From: Chitinophagales bacterium | GTDB taxonomy: Bacteria; Bacteroidota; Bacteroidia; Chitinophagales; Chitinophagaceae | Direction of reading: 5' to 3' | DNA length: 64,000 nucleotides | Assembly (NCBI GenBank): GCA_017303335.1 | Contig: JAFLBK010000001.1 | Span: 1,059,001-1,123,000, forward strand | Shown here: positions 26,701 through 33,040 of the stretch, in pieces | Layout: each line of letters begins with the position of its first letter | Numbering within the stretch: the first letter of the stretch is position 1 | Notes under the pieces: model-generated | Seen by the model: the letters and a program-made list of their open reading frames with translations, nothing else | What the model was told of the DNA's origin: nothing | Database searches by the model: none | Made by a program: the position numbers and the translations under genes

Positions 26701-27523
26701 TAAGTTCGGCGAGCAGGATCAGAAAGAACACCTTCGCAAACTCCTGTATCCCTTTATCCTGCGCCGTACCAAGGAGCAAGTGGCCAAAGATCTGCCCGAA
26801 AAAACAGAAACCATCCTGTTTTGTGAAATGGAGGAACAACAGCGAACCATTTACGATCTATACCGGAACACCTACCGCGAAAAGATCATGGGTAGTATTG
26901 ATGACCAGGGAATCGCCAAATCGCAGCTTACCATCTTGCAGGGCTTGATGAAACTGCGGCAGATCTGCGATAGTCCGGCCATTCTCAATGAAGAGGAAAA
27001 ACACCCGAACCATTCCATCAAACTGGAAGAACTGGCCCGGGAGATCGAGGAGAATATCGGCGATCATAAGGCGCTTATCTTCTCACAGTTCCTCGGAATG
27101 TTGTCGTTGATTAAAAAGAAACTGACAGAGGATAATATCAAGTTCGAATATTTTGATGGAAGCACCTCAGCTACCGATCGGGAGAAAGCGATCCAGAATT
27201 TCCAGAACAACGATGAGTGCAGGGTATTCCTGATCTCGCTGAAAGCGGGAGGTGTGGGCTTGAACCTTACCGCCGCTGATTATGTATATATCGTGGATCC
27301 CTGGTGGAACCCCGCCGTAGAACAACAGGCCATTGACCGCACGCACAGGATAGGCCAGACCAAGAATATCTTCGCCTACCGGATGATCTGTATCGATACG
27401 ATCGAGGATAAAATACTGCAGTTGCAGGAACGGAAGAAAAAACTGGCCAGCGAACTGATAACTGATGATGCAAGTTTTGTAAAGGCCCTCACCAAACAGG
27501 ATGTGGAATACCTCTTCAGTTAA
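23753..27523 (+). CDS. SWIM zinc-finger SNF2-family DNA helicase/translocase
   Basis: A 1256-residue superfamily-2 ATPase. Near the N-terminus is a SWIM finger, 'CSCPYNLGDICRHEAAAL', and about 110 residues later a second Cys/His cluster, 'CKCNETEHPLCVHKTV'. The SNF2 core fills the last third: 'YQVSGYQWLNYL' (Q-motif), 'GGILADDMGLGKTIQAL' (Walker A, about residue 820), 'DYVILDESQAIKNP' (DExQ box), 'MSGTPLQNN', then helicase-C motifs V/VI, 'LKAGGVGLNLTAADYVYIVD' and 'AIDRTHRIGQT'. It probably remodels protein-DNA complexes. The start is TTG at 23753: an in-frame stop lies at 23729-23731 and no ATG fits. Confidence 0.93.
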   Translation: MALPHLLKFVYNNGSDEVIRRGKKIQSLGYVEMVEHDQLMSGVVFRVKDDNYSIFYKVYIQKYTDPKSMTVRCSCPYNLGDICRHEAAALIRLQDMIDKNMLGNTNIRYNQRHTVAKMKNIDLKMIKLLSSPGIYAEAEGILRSTRANILKASDERVEAELSVEGETYPLVIQKNDERNFDTSCKCNETEHPLCVHKTVLFLQLLDAFGVNYFDSIRNWDKEKNKLLAIYGYSLADDLTGKFEFTYKDGKPFLKVLDTTIKRVANTTAATTATPRPAEPFIVPEEPREEEVVLADRPAKKLGLVFNFNSNTYPYFTVDAVQGEADDEEKKFVGKIEKLDLGKFVDTEVFGEEDKQLLQQVRKLQNSEINKYLDRNSPFSGIWENIIHTDGDDLPEETKALMAEYLQPKLKKIFEEQASNRFVFYIPKGKSFTTANLGDAELSDAFITPFFKVFAKNGHFEIACRVKRINDSLAFSDNECESSLLFLYEDMLYLWQKPEDVVQAEKFLQTGNIQLSKDDWAEKMQKVILPLTKEYHVEFDKALISEVKSGEPDVQLQLLEKGDYLVFQPIFSYKGYTTKASDKDSIILPEGNKILVIERNRESEQRFIEKLEALHSQFTRNDDGNNLVLKGVDVLRNNWFFLFIDAMKEMKIPVYGFEALKNFRFNTARPNTHIHVSSGIDWFDAKVEIEFGNQRVGIDDIKKALMNKQSFVQLGDGTLGILPEEWLKRYSLLFKVGEGRANQLRLSRYHMSVIDELYENRDETELSFELDEKYERLKEFKNIPETPPPAHLTKTLRPYQVSGYQWLNYLNDVGWGGILADDMGLGKTIQALSMLEHYKETNGGLKSIVVCPTTLIYNWKNEVEKFTPSLSWHIHHGSTRSRNAEELEKHNVIITTYGTLRSDIQLLLKVQYDYVILDESQAIKNPSSKVTKAACLLTARNRLCMSGTPLQNNTFDIFAQMNFLNPGLLGNMEFFRNEFATPIDKFGEQDQKEHLRKLLYPFILRRTKEQVAKDLPEKTETILFCEMEEQQRTIYDLYRNTYREKIMGSIDDQGIAKSQLTILQGLMKLRQICDSPAILNEEEKHPNHSIKLEELAREIEENIGDHKALIFSQFLGMLSLIKKKLTEDNIKFEYFDGSTSATDREKAIQNFQNNDECRVFLISLKAGGVGLNLTAADYVYIVDPWWNPAVEQQAIDRTHRIGQTKNIFAYRMICIDTIEDKILQLQERKKKLASELITDDASFVKALTKQDVEYLFS

Positions 27524-27561
27524 TAAAAAAATCCTGCCGGAGAGTTATTCCCGGGCAGGAT
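27524..27561 (-). terminator. Terminator, oriented for the minus strand
   Basis: The stem ATCCTGCC (27531-27538) pairs with GGCAGGAT (27554-27561). On the minus strand the hairpin is followed by a run of seven T (A-tract at 27524-27530 on the plus strand). Transcripts from the small minus-strand ORF at 27595-27729 would end here; it may also stop the helicase transcript less well. Confidence 0.65.
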
Positions 27562-27594
27562 CGGTGGGGTGTTACAGGCAGATCTCCGCTACAA

Positions 27595-27729
27595 TTACGA
27601 AGCAATAAAATCTTTCAGGCGCTGAAAGTCCCTGTTCTGGCTCGACTGAAACAGGCTTCTGAAAGCTTCGCTCATGAACTTCAATACCGTCTGGAACGAA
27701 ATAGCGTGATGGGGGTTATGGCTTTTCAT
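27595..27729 (-). CDS. Small protein (44 aa)
   Basis: A short minus-strand frame, MKSHNPHHAISFQTVLKF then SEAFRSLFQSSQNRDF and QRLKDFIAS, predicted mostly helical. A minus-strand terminator with a T-tract lies 34 bp beyond its stop, and a near-consensus TATTTTTA lies upstream. This suggests that a short transcript is really made. No family is recognised; it could also be a small RNA gene. Confidence 0.4.
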   Translation of the reverse strand: MKSHNPHHAISFQTVLKFMSEAFRSLFQSSQNRDFQRLKDFIAS

Positions 27730-27828
27730 ACACTGGATTTTGAATACTTAAAAATACAACCGTTTTCAGGGCCGGGTCAAGCGCAATTTTGCTGAATTTT
27801 AAAGCGGGTAATTTCCGAACAAACCGGC

Positions 27829-27990
27829 TTATTTTACGGCCGGCCCGTTAAGATCTCTCCGGAACCGACGGTTCTTTTTATAGTACCGTATAGGATATAC
27901 ATCCGGGTTTTGCCTTATTTTATCTATGAAATTGCGAATCGCTTGTACAAGTATATGCGATGACTGGTTCGTGTGTTTGGTTTTATTCAT
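27829..27990 (-). CDS. Small basic protein (53 aa), tentative
   Basis: A minus-strand frame starting MNKTKHTNQSSHILVQAIRN and ending with a strongly basic tail (YYKKNRRFRRDLNGPAVK). The middle part is a plausible amphipathic helix. It shares the direction of the 44-aa ORF (27595-27729), 99 bp away. No promoter match or family match was found, so this may be chance. Confidence 0.3.
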   Translation of the reverse strand: MNKTKHTNQSSHILVQAIRNFIDKIRQNPDVYPIRYYKKNRRFRRDLNGPAVK

Positions 27991-28109
27991 AGGAAATAAT
28001 CTTTATAAACTCAGTAACGATTTATATAGGCAATTATTGTATATATGACCCGGTTTTGGAAAAAAACCGGCAAAAAATCACGATCAACGGGTCATTCGAC
28101 AGCCCAATA

Positions 28110-28149
28110 CCATTAACCTTAATTAACCTTATACCAGTATTGGTTAACC
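28110..28149 (+). promoter_or_regulatory. Triple TTAACC operator upstream of the outer-membrane protein gene
   Basis: TTAACC half-sites start at 28113, 28123 and 28144 (spacings 10 and 21 bp, all on one helix face). The same arrangement, with the same flanking CCA, the same 9 bp variable gap and the same TGG before the third site, occurs inverted at 32961-33000 before the GLPGLI gene. In both, 21 bp separate the last half-site from the -7 box. Direct repeats about 10 bp apart are typical OmpR-family sites; the adjacent response regulator is of that family. Confidence 0.75.
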
Positions 28150-28170
28150 GCCTTTGCTGAAACCCGACTA

Positions 28171-28178
28171 TACTTTTG
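28171..28178 (+). promoter_or_regulatory. -7 box (TACTTTTG) of the outer-membrane protein gene
   Basis: A perfect TAnnTTTG match lies 21 bp before the ATG at 28200. There is no TTTG at the normal -33 distance; the third TTAACC site occupies that place, as expected for an activator-dependent promoter. Confidence 0.65.
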
Positions 28179-28199
28179 CTCCATCAAAAAAGTATAGCC

Positions 28200-30995
28200 A
28201 TGAAATATCTCATTTTTATTGCCGGACTTGTCTTTTTCACAGCCACCATTGCGACGGCTCAGAAGTCCGGTTATTCACTAAAGGGTCAATTGACCGATAG
28301 CCTGCAAAAACAACAGGTGAACGACGCCACCGTTTCGCTGGTGAATGCCAAAGATTCATCGCTGGTCGGATTTACCCGAAGCGATTCGGCCGGCCGATTC
28401 AGTTTCAGTCACCTGAAACCGGGAAAGTACCGGTTGTCGGCTTCGCAGGTAAACTTTCACCCCAAATGGCAGCATGTTGAGGTGAACGGAGATATGGATC
28501 TTGGACGCATCATGCTGAAAGACAAATCCATCCTGGAAGAGGTTTCGGTGAAAGCGCAGCGGCCGCCGGTGGTTGTAAGCGGCGATACCCTTGAATTCAA
28601 CGCGGAAGCGTTTAAAACAAAGCCCAACGCGGTGGTGGAAGATATGCTTAAGAAAATGCCTGGCGTAGAGGTGGACAGAGACGGCACGATCCGGGTCAAT
28701 GGAAAACGCATCAGCCGGGTGCTGGTGAATGGCCGCGACTTCTTTAACGGCGACCCTAAGATGGCGACCCGTAATCTTTCGGCCGACGCCATCGATAAGG
28801 TACAAGTGTTTGACAAGTCGTCGGATCAATCGGAATTTACCGGTGTTGATGATGGCAATAAAACGCCTACATTAAACCTCAAACTGAAAAAAGATAAAAA
28901 GAACGCGGCGTTCGGAAAGGCAACCATGGCTGCAGGCACAAAAGACCGCTATGACGGGCAGTTCAACATCAATAAGTTCAACGGCGATCAGCAGCTTTCC
29001 GCCATTGGCATGGCCAATAATACCAATCGCCAGGGATTTTCCATCATGGATATGCTCAACTTCACCGGCCAGTCAAGGCGCATGATGAGTGGCGGGGGTG
29101 CCCGCATTGTAATCAATAATGATAACGACGACGAATTCGGGTTGCCCGTTGCGGGAATCAATAATAGCCAGGGGATAACCCGTACCATTGCCGGCGGAAT
29201 TAATTACAGCGATGTCTGGAAGAAAAAAACAGAAGTGAACGCCAGTTATCTGTATAATAATCTCAACCTTGATAACACCCGCAATACCAGCCGGCGGAAC
29301 ATATTGCCAGGGAATGCATTCACCTACCTCCAGAATAGCAGCACCGAAAACCAGACGAGCAGCAACAGGTTCAATTTTAGTGTTGATCATAAGATTGACT
29401 CCTTCAACTCACTGAAACTTACCTCGGTGGTTGGATACCAGAAAGGGAACAATGAACGCAGAAGCGATTACCAGTCTTTTATACCCAATGATAAAACCTT
29501 GAACAACGGGTTTTCCAATACCCGCAACTCAACCGAGGGATATGTAACCAGCCAGGAATTATTATTCCGCCATAAATTCAAAAAGAAGGGACGAACACTC
29601 TCTGCCACAGCTTCCATGCAATACAACGACAGCCGGGGCCGGGGTAACCAGCAGGCGATCAATAATTTTTACGAGAACGGAATCATTAATCAACGCGACA
29701 CGCTCGATCAGCAAACCCGCCTGCGTAGTGTTACGCAGAGTTATGGCGTGAATGCGAACTATACAGAGCCGTTAAGTAAAAGATCCCTGCTGGAATTCCG
29801 GGGATATTACAACAGCAGTTTTGGAGATCTTGACCGGAAGACATACGATTACAACATCAGCAGCGGCAAGCATGATAAAATGAACCGTATCCTGAGCAAT
29901 GCTTTTGAAAACAGGTATAACTACACCGGCGGGGGCCTTAGTTTCCGAACACAGCAAAAGAAATACGGATATGGTGTTGGCGCGAACCTGCAGTATGCCC
30001 AACTTAACAGCCACCTGAAGGACAGTGCATTCAGGGTGAAACAGGGTTTTACCAACCTGTTGCCCGTGGCTAATTTCAATTATAATTTTAGCCGTACAAA
30101 AACGCTGCGGGTTGATTATAACACATCTACCGCACAACCTACCGCTAAACAATTACAGCCAGTGAAGGATATCAGTGACCCGCTGAATGTAATATCAGGG
30201 AATCCATCCTTAAAGCAGTCTTATAGCCACAATGCCAGCCTCCAGTATTTCAATGCAAGTCCGGCCCGGCAGAAGAACTTTTTCATATTCCTGAATTACA
30301 GCGCCGTGCAGAACGCGATCGTCTACAATGATTCGATCAATTCTTCGGGCGCCCGCAGCAGCAAACCGGTGAATGCGAATGGCGTTTACAATTTGATGGC
30401 GAATGTTGACAGGGGCTTCCGGATCAAGAAGCTGAACACACGGGTAGATGTGGGGCTGAATGCTAATTATAACCGCTCGGTGAATTTTATCAATGATGAT
30501 CGTAATAAAACAAGCATCCTTTCGCTGATGCCCCGGATCAACTTCAGTTATAGCTACAAAGAGATATTCGACATCAGCGCCGGTGCGAGGGTAAGTTACA
30601 ACAACGCCCGGTACTCGTTGCAACCGTCGCTCAACAACAACTACTGGCGCCAGGTGTATGAAATGGAGGCTACGGTCAACCTCCCGGCTGGGTTTTCGTT
30701 AAACAGCGATATCTCCTATACGGCGTATACAGGCAGAAGCAATGGCTTTAACTCAAGAATCGCTTTGTGGAATGCATCTGTCAGTAAGCAGGTATTCAAA
30801 AGTAAAAAGGGAGAGATCAAATTCAGCGCATTCGATCTGCTGAACCAGAACAGGGGCGTTGACCGGAATGGCAACACCACATTTGTAGAGGATATTCAGT
30901 ATAAAACACTGCAGCGTTATTTTACACTGGGCTTTACTTACAGTTTGCAGAAGGCAGGTAATGGTGGTCCCAGGGCCGTCATCAGAACGATGTAA
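28200..30995 (+). CDS. Outer-membrane beta-barrel protein (TonB-receptor-like, OMP_b-brl_3 type)
   Basis: A 931-residue outer-membrane protein. After the signal peptide ('MKYLIFIAGLVFFTATIATA') comes a carboxypeptidase-regulatory-like domain (about residues 25-110, 'GQLTDSLQKQQVNDATVSLV'). A plug-like region follows ('AVVEDMLKKMPGVEVDRDGT', 'VNGKRISRVLVNGRDFFNGD'), then a long beta-barrel to the end. It does not look like a SusC protein and no SusD follows. ATG 28200 sits in the AGCCATGAA context; TTG 28176 lies within the promoter. The promoter carries the triple TTAACC operator. It ends in a strong terminator at 31017. Confidence 0.9.
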   Translation: MKYLIFIAGLVFFTATIATAQKSGYSLKGQLTDSLQKQQVNDATVSLVNAKDSSLVGFTRSDSAGRFSFSHLKPGKYRLSASQVNFHPKWQHVEVNGDMDLGRIMLKDKSILEEVSVKAQRPPVVVSGDTLEFNAEAFKTKPNAVVEDMLKKMPGVEVDRDGTIRVNGKRISRVLVNGRDFFNGDPKMATRNLSADAIDKVQVFDKSSDQSEFTGVDDGNKTPTLNLKLKKDKKNAAFGKATMAAGTKDRYDGQFNINKFNGDQQLSAIGMANNTNRQGFSIMDMLNFTGQSRRMMSGGGARIVINNDNDDEFGLPVAGINNSQGITRTIAGGINYSDVWKKKTEVNASYLYNNLNLDNTRNTSRRNILPGNAFTYLQNSSTENQTSSNRFNFSVDHKIDSFNSLKLTSVVGYQKGNNERRSDYQSFIPNDKTLNNGFSNTRNSTEGYVTSQELLFRHKFKKKGRTLSATASMQYNDSRGRGNQQAINNFYENGIINQRDTLDQQTRLRSVTQSYGVNANYTEPLSKRSLLEFRGYYNSSFGDLDRKTYDYNISSGKHDKMNRILSNAFENRYNYTGGGLSFRTQQKKYGYGVGANLQYAQLNSHLKDSAFRVKQGFTNLLPVANFNYNFSRTKTLRVDYNTSTAQPTAKQLQPVKDISDPLNVISGNPSLKQSYSHNASLQYFNASPARQKNFFIFLNYSAVQNAIVYNDSINSSGARSSKPVNANGVYNLMANVDRGFRIKKLNTRVDVGLNANYNRSVNFINDDRNKTSILSLMPRINFSYSYKEIFDISAGARVSYNNARYSLQPSLNNNYWRQVYEMEATVNLPAGFSLNSDISYTAYTGRSNGFNSRIALWNASVSKQVFKSKKGEIKFSAFDLLNQNRGVDRNGNTTFVEDIQYKTLQRYFTLGFTYSLQKAGNGGPRAVIRTM

Positions 30996-31016
30996 CCCTG
31001 GTCATTGCATGCTCAG

Positions 31017-31052
31017 AAAGGTCAGCCCCGTAAGGCTGACCTTTTGTCCTTT
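31017..31052 (+). terminator. Terminator of the outer-membrane protein gene
   Basis: An 11 bp stem, AAAGGTCAGCC (31017-31027) with GGCTGACCTTT (31034-31044), has a 6-nt loop and is followed by a T-rich stretch. Confidence 0.8.
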
Positions 31053-31165
31053 ATTAATATTGTATTAGAATTCTTTTATTATGAGCCTTTAGAGCTTCTT
31101 TAACACAGCGAAACTTTTTCATGGCATTCTGTTTGAAAACAGGGCCCGGATCAAAATCAGAGACT

Positions 31166-31621
31166 ATGAAAAAGAAAATCTTTCGTGTGGCATTGCTTAT
31201 TGCCATTGGGTTCACAACACATTCCGCAAAGGCACAGGTAAGTGTAGGCGTACATATTAATGTTGGCGATCAACCGGCCTGGGGCCCTGTGGGATATGAT
31301 TATGCGGAATACTACTATCTGCCGGATATAGAAGCCTATTATTACATTCCACGTCGTCAATTTGTATACATGGCTGGCGGTCATTGGGTTTTCAGTGCAA
31401 CGCTTCCACGCAGGTATGCCAGCTATGACCTGTATTCTGGTTATAAGGTGGTTCTGCGGGATCCCTACGCGTATCGTTATTTCAATGATCACCGGGTACG
31501 GTATGCACGCTACCGCAATTGCCACAATCAGCAGGTTGTTCTGGTGCGTCGCCACGACAATGGAAATCACTACGGCCATTATAAAAAACATAAAGGTCAT
31601 GGCCGGGGAGGCCGGCATTAA
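31166..31621 (+). CDS. Small exported protein with Tyr-rich core and His/Gly/Lys-rich tail
   Basis: A 151-residue protein with signal peptide 'MKKKIFRVALLIAIGFTTHS'. The mature part has 'YDYAEYYYLPDIEAYYYIPR' and 'RQFVYMAGGHWVFSATLPRR', a motif set seen in small secreted Bacteroidota proteins of unknown function. It ends with a His/Lys/Gly tail ('HYGHYKKHKGHGRGGRH') that could bind metal ions or acidic surfaces. It stands alone between the OMP terminator and its own terminator at 31653. ATG 31166 is chosen as the signal-peptide start. Confidence 0.8.
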   Translation: MKKKIFRVALLIAIGFTTHSAKAQVSVGVHINVGDQPAWGPVGYDYAEYYYLPDIEAYYYIPRRQFVYMAGGHWVFSATLPRRYASYDLYSGYKVVLRDPYAYRYFNDHRVRYARYRNCHNQQVVLVRRHDNGNHYGHYKKHKGHGRGGRH

Positions 31622-31652
31622 AATGATTACGGAACACAAGAACAAGCACAAA

Positions 31653-31680
31653 AGGGCCGCCATTTGGTGGCCCTCTTATT
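31653..31680 (+). terminator. Terminator after the Tyr/His-rich protein gene
   Basis: The stem AGGGCC (31653-31658) pairs with GGCCCT (31669-31674), with further possible pairing inside the loop. A T-rich sequence (CTTATTTCT) follows. Confidence 0.65.
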
Positions 31681-31715
31681 TCTAAATACCAGAATGAGTA
31701 ATTTCACACCCTGAA

Positions 31716-32126
31716 ATGGACATCCTGCTCGATATATTAAAGGAAATGGTACAGGCGCATCCGAAGTCGGCCTTCGTAAGCAGCCTTTACCAGCAGTACT
31801 GTAACCGGGGCGGTCTGAGCAAAAAACAACTGGAAGGCTTGTATGCCAAGGCAGAGAAGGCACAAAGCATTTCACCGAACAAGTTGGCTACTCTTGAGGC
31901 AATTATCAAAAAGAAACCGACCCGGGAACGGGCGGCGGCAACGATCAAAGCTGAGTTGCCACCCAGGGACGAAGCACTCGGCAGCCTTATCAATGAGATA
32001 CTGGTGAAATACCCGGAGCATAAAAGGCTAATATTCCTGCGATCAAAATTTGAGCACAATGAACATATTGCGGCCTCCGAATCAGAAGAAATAAAAAAAC
32101 TCCATAAACTATTGCTCAAAAGATAA
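31716..32126 (+). CDS. Helical hypothetical protein
   Basis: A 136-residue cytoplasmic protein, almost entirely helical and Lys/Glu-rich. It has two similar-looking halves: 'DILLDILKEMVQAHPKSAFV' and 'GSLINEILVKYPEHKRLIFL', each followed by a charged helix. This suggests an internal duplication. No family is recognised. It is flanked by a terminator on each side, so it is monocistronic, and it is convergent with the GLPGLI gene. Confidence 0.7.
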   Translation: MDILLDILKEMVQAHPKSAFVSSLYQQYCNRGGLSKKQLEGLYAKAEKAQSISPNKLATLEAIIKKKPTRERAAATIKAELPPRDEALGSLINEILVKYPEHKRLIFLRSKFEHNEHIAASESEEIKKLHKLLLKR

Positions 32127-32156
32127 GGCCCGCTGGAAATAGCGGGCCCTGTTTTT
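32127..32156. terminator. Terminator between convergent genes
   Basis: The 8 bp stem GGCCCGCT (32127-32134) and AGCGGGCC (32141-32148) has a 6-nt loop and is followed by CTGTTTTT on the plus strand. It begins directly after the stop of the helical protein gene and lies just beyond the stop of the minus-strand GLPGLI gene. Its main orientation is plus. Confidence 0.8.
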
Positions 32157-32173
32157 ATGGCTACTTTGTGTTT

Positions 32174-32890
32174 TTAGTTGGTAACGATCCGTACCGGGCC
32201 ATTACCCATTAGCTCATTTTGCTTGGCAAGAAATTCGGCCGGCGCTATTTTCTTTCCTTTTGCAGGGGCTTTCAATTTTTTTCGATCGATTTTTTTGTCG
32301 ATGACTTTGGCGACATAAATGATCTCTCCTTTATTGATATCCACCAGCAAGATCAGGCCTGGCAAACCATTGAATTGTTCCGGGCCAGCGGCGATAGGGA
32401 TATCTTCACAATACCAGGCTACCACATCATTGCCACGGGCTGTTTTGCCGGTGGCTTTTTTACACGTGTAGCCCAGAATGACTTTGGTTTCTCCTTCTTC
32501 CAGTTTCCAGGCAATGCTGCGAACGGAATCTTCCACGAGGTATAACTCGTCCATCAATTCCCGCAATTCAATGGATTTATGGCTGCTGTAATTGCGGTAG
32601 TATTCGTTCTCAGCTCCGCCCCCCATCCGAAGTACAATCCCCCCATTGTTTTGTTCTGTCATATCGGGCTCTTCCTCAACGGCTTTGTACAGGCTCTGGT
32701 TATCGGCAAATAACAACTCAAATTTGGTCGTACGGAACTGCGGAACCATCGACCGGAGTTGCTGGTTCTCTTCAGGTATACGGCGATGCAGATCGGCGGT
32801 TTGTTCGTAACTGATCGTCCCCTCCTTGATCTGGGCATGTGCAGCCTGCAGGAGCAGGATTGATGTCAGTGTTGCAAGTACATTTTTCAT
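32174..32890 (-). CDS. GLPGLI-family secreted protein
   Basis: A 238-residue exported protein: signal peptide 'MKNVLATLTSILLLQAAHAQ', then a beta-rich region ('KEGTISYEQTADLHRRIPEE', 'TKFELLFADNQSLYKAVEEE'). The family signature is 'GPEQFNGLPGLILLVDINKG'. These proteins are found only in Bacteroidota and often accompany OMP_b-brl_3-type outer-membrane proteins and a histidine kinase/response regulator pair, as here. Its promoter has the triple TTAACC operator shared with the outer-membrane protein gene, so I infer co-regulation. Function unknown; possibly an outer-membrane or periplasmic partner. Confidence 0.93.
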   Translation of the reverse strand: MKNVLATLTSILLLQAAHAQIKEGTISYEQTADLHRRIPEENQQLRSMVPQFRTTKFELLFADNQSLYKAVEEEPDMTEQNNGGIVLRMGGGAENEYYRNYSSHKSIELRELMDELYLVEDSVRSIAWKLEEGETKVILGYTCKKATGKTARGNDVVAWYCEDIPIAAGPEQFNGLPGLILLVDINKGEIIYVAKVIDKKIDRKKLKAPAKGKKIAPAEFLAKQNELMGNGPVRIVTN

Positions 32891-32931
32891 GACGTGGTAA
32901 TATTTGTTTTAAGAATGAAATTTTGCGCTCA

Positions 32932-32939
32932 CAAAACTA
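32932..32939 (-). promoter_or_regulatory. -7 box (TAGTTTTG) of the GLPGLI gene
   Basis: Minus-strand TAGTTTTG, a perfect TAnnTTTG, lies 41 bp before the ATG at 32890. It is exactly 21 bp beyond the last TTAACC half-site, as at the outer-membrane protein promoter. Confidence 0.65.
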
Positions 32940-32960
32940 ACCGAACCCTTTACCGGGGCA

Positions 32961-33000
32961 GGTTAACCAGCCTTTCATTAAGGTTAATTAAGGTTAATGG
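32961..33000 (-). promoter_or_regulatory. Triple TTAACC operator between the GLPGLI and histidine kinase genes
   Basis: On the minus strand, TTAACC half-sites start at 32997, 32987 and 32966: same spacing and flanks as the element at 28110-28149, oriented toward the GLPGLI gene. It also lies just upstream of the divergent histidine kinase promoter (33002-33033), so it could mediate autoregulation of the two-component system. Confidence 0.75.
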
Positions 33001-33001
33001 C

Positions 33002-33033
33002 TTGCACAACCAGCTCTTTTTCGATTAGTTTTG
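33002..33033 (+). promoter_or_regulatory. Promoter of the histidine kinase/response regulator operon
   Basis: A TTG -33 core (33002-33004), a 21 bp spacer and a TAGTTTTG -7 box (33026-33033) end 7 bp before the kinase ATG. The leader is a few bases at most, so the mRNA may be nearly leaderless. Confidence 0.6.
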
Positions 33034-33040
33034 TTCCCGC

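Noticed and set aside
28050..28070. Hairpin CCGGTTTT...AAAACCGG as a terminator
   Set aside because: It has no T-tract on either strand and no gene ends next to it.
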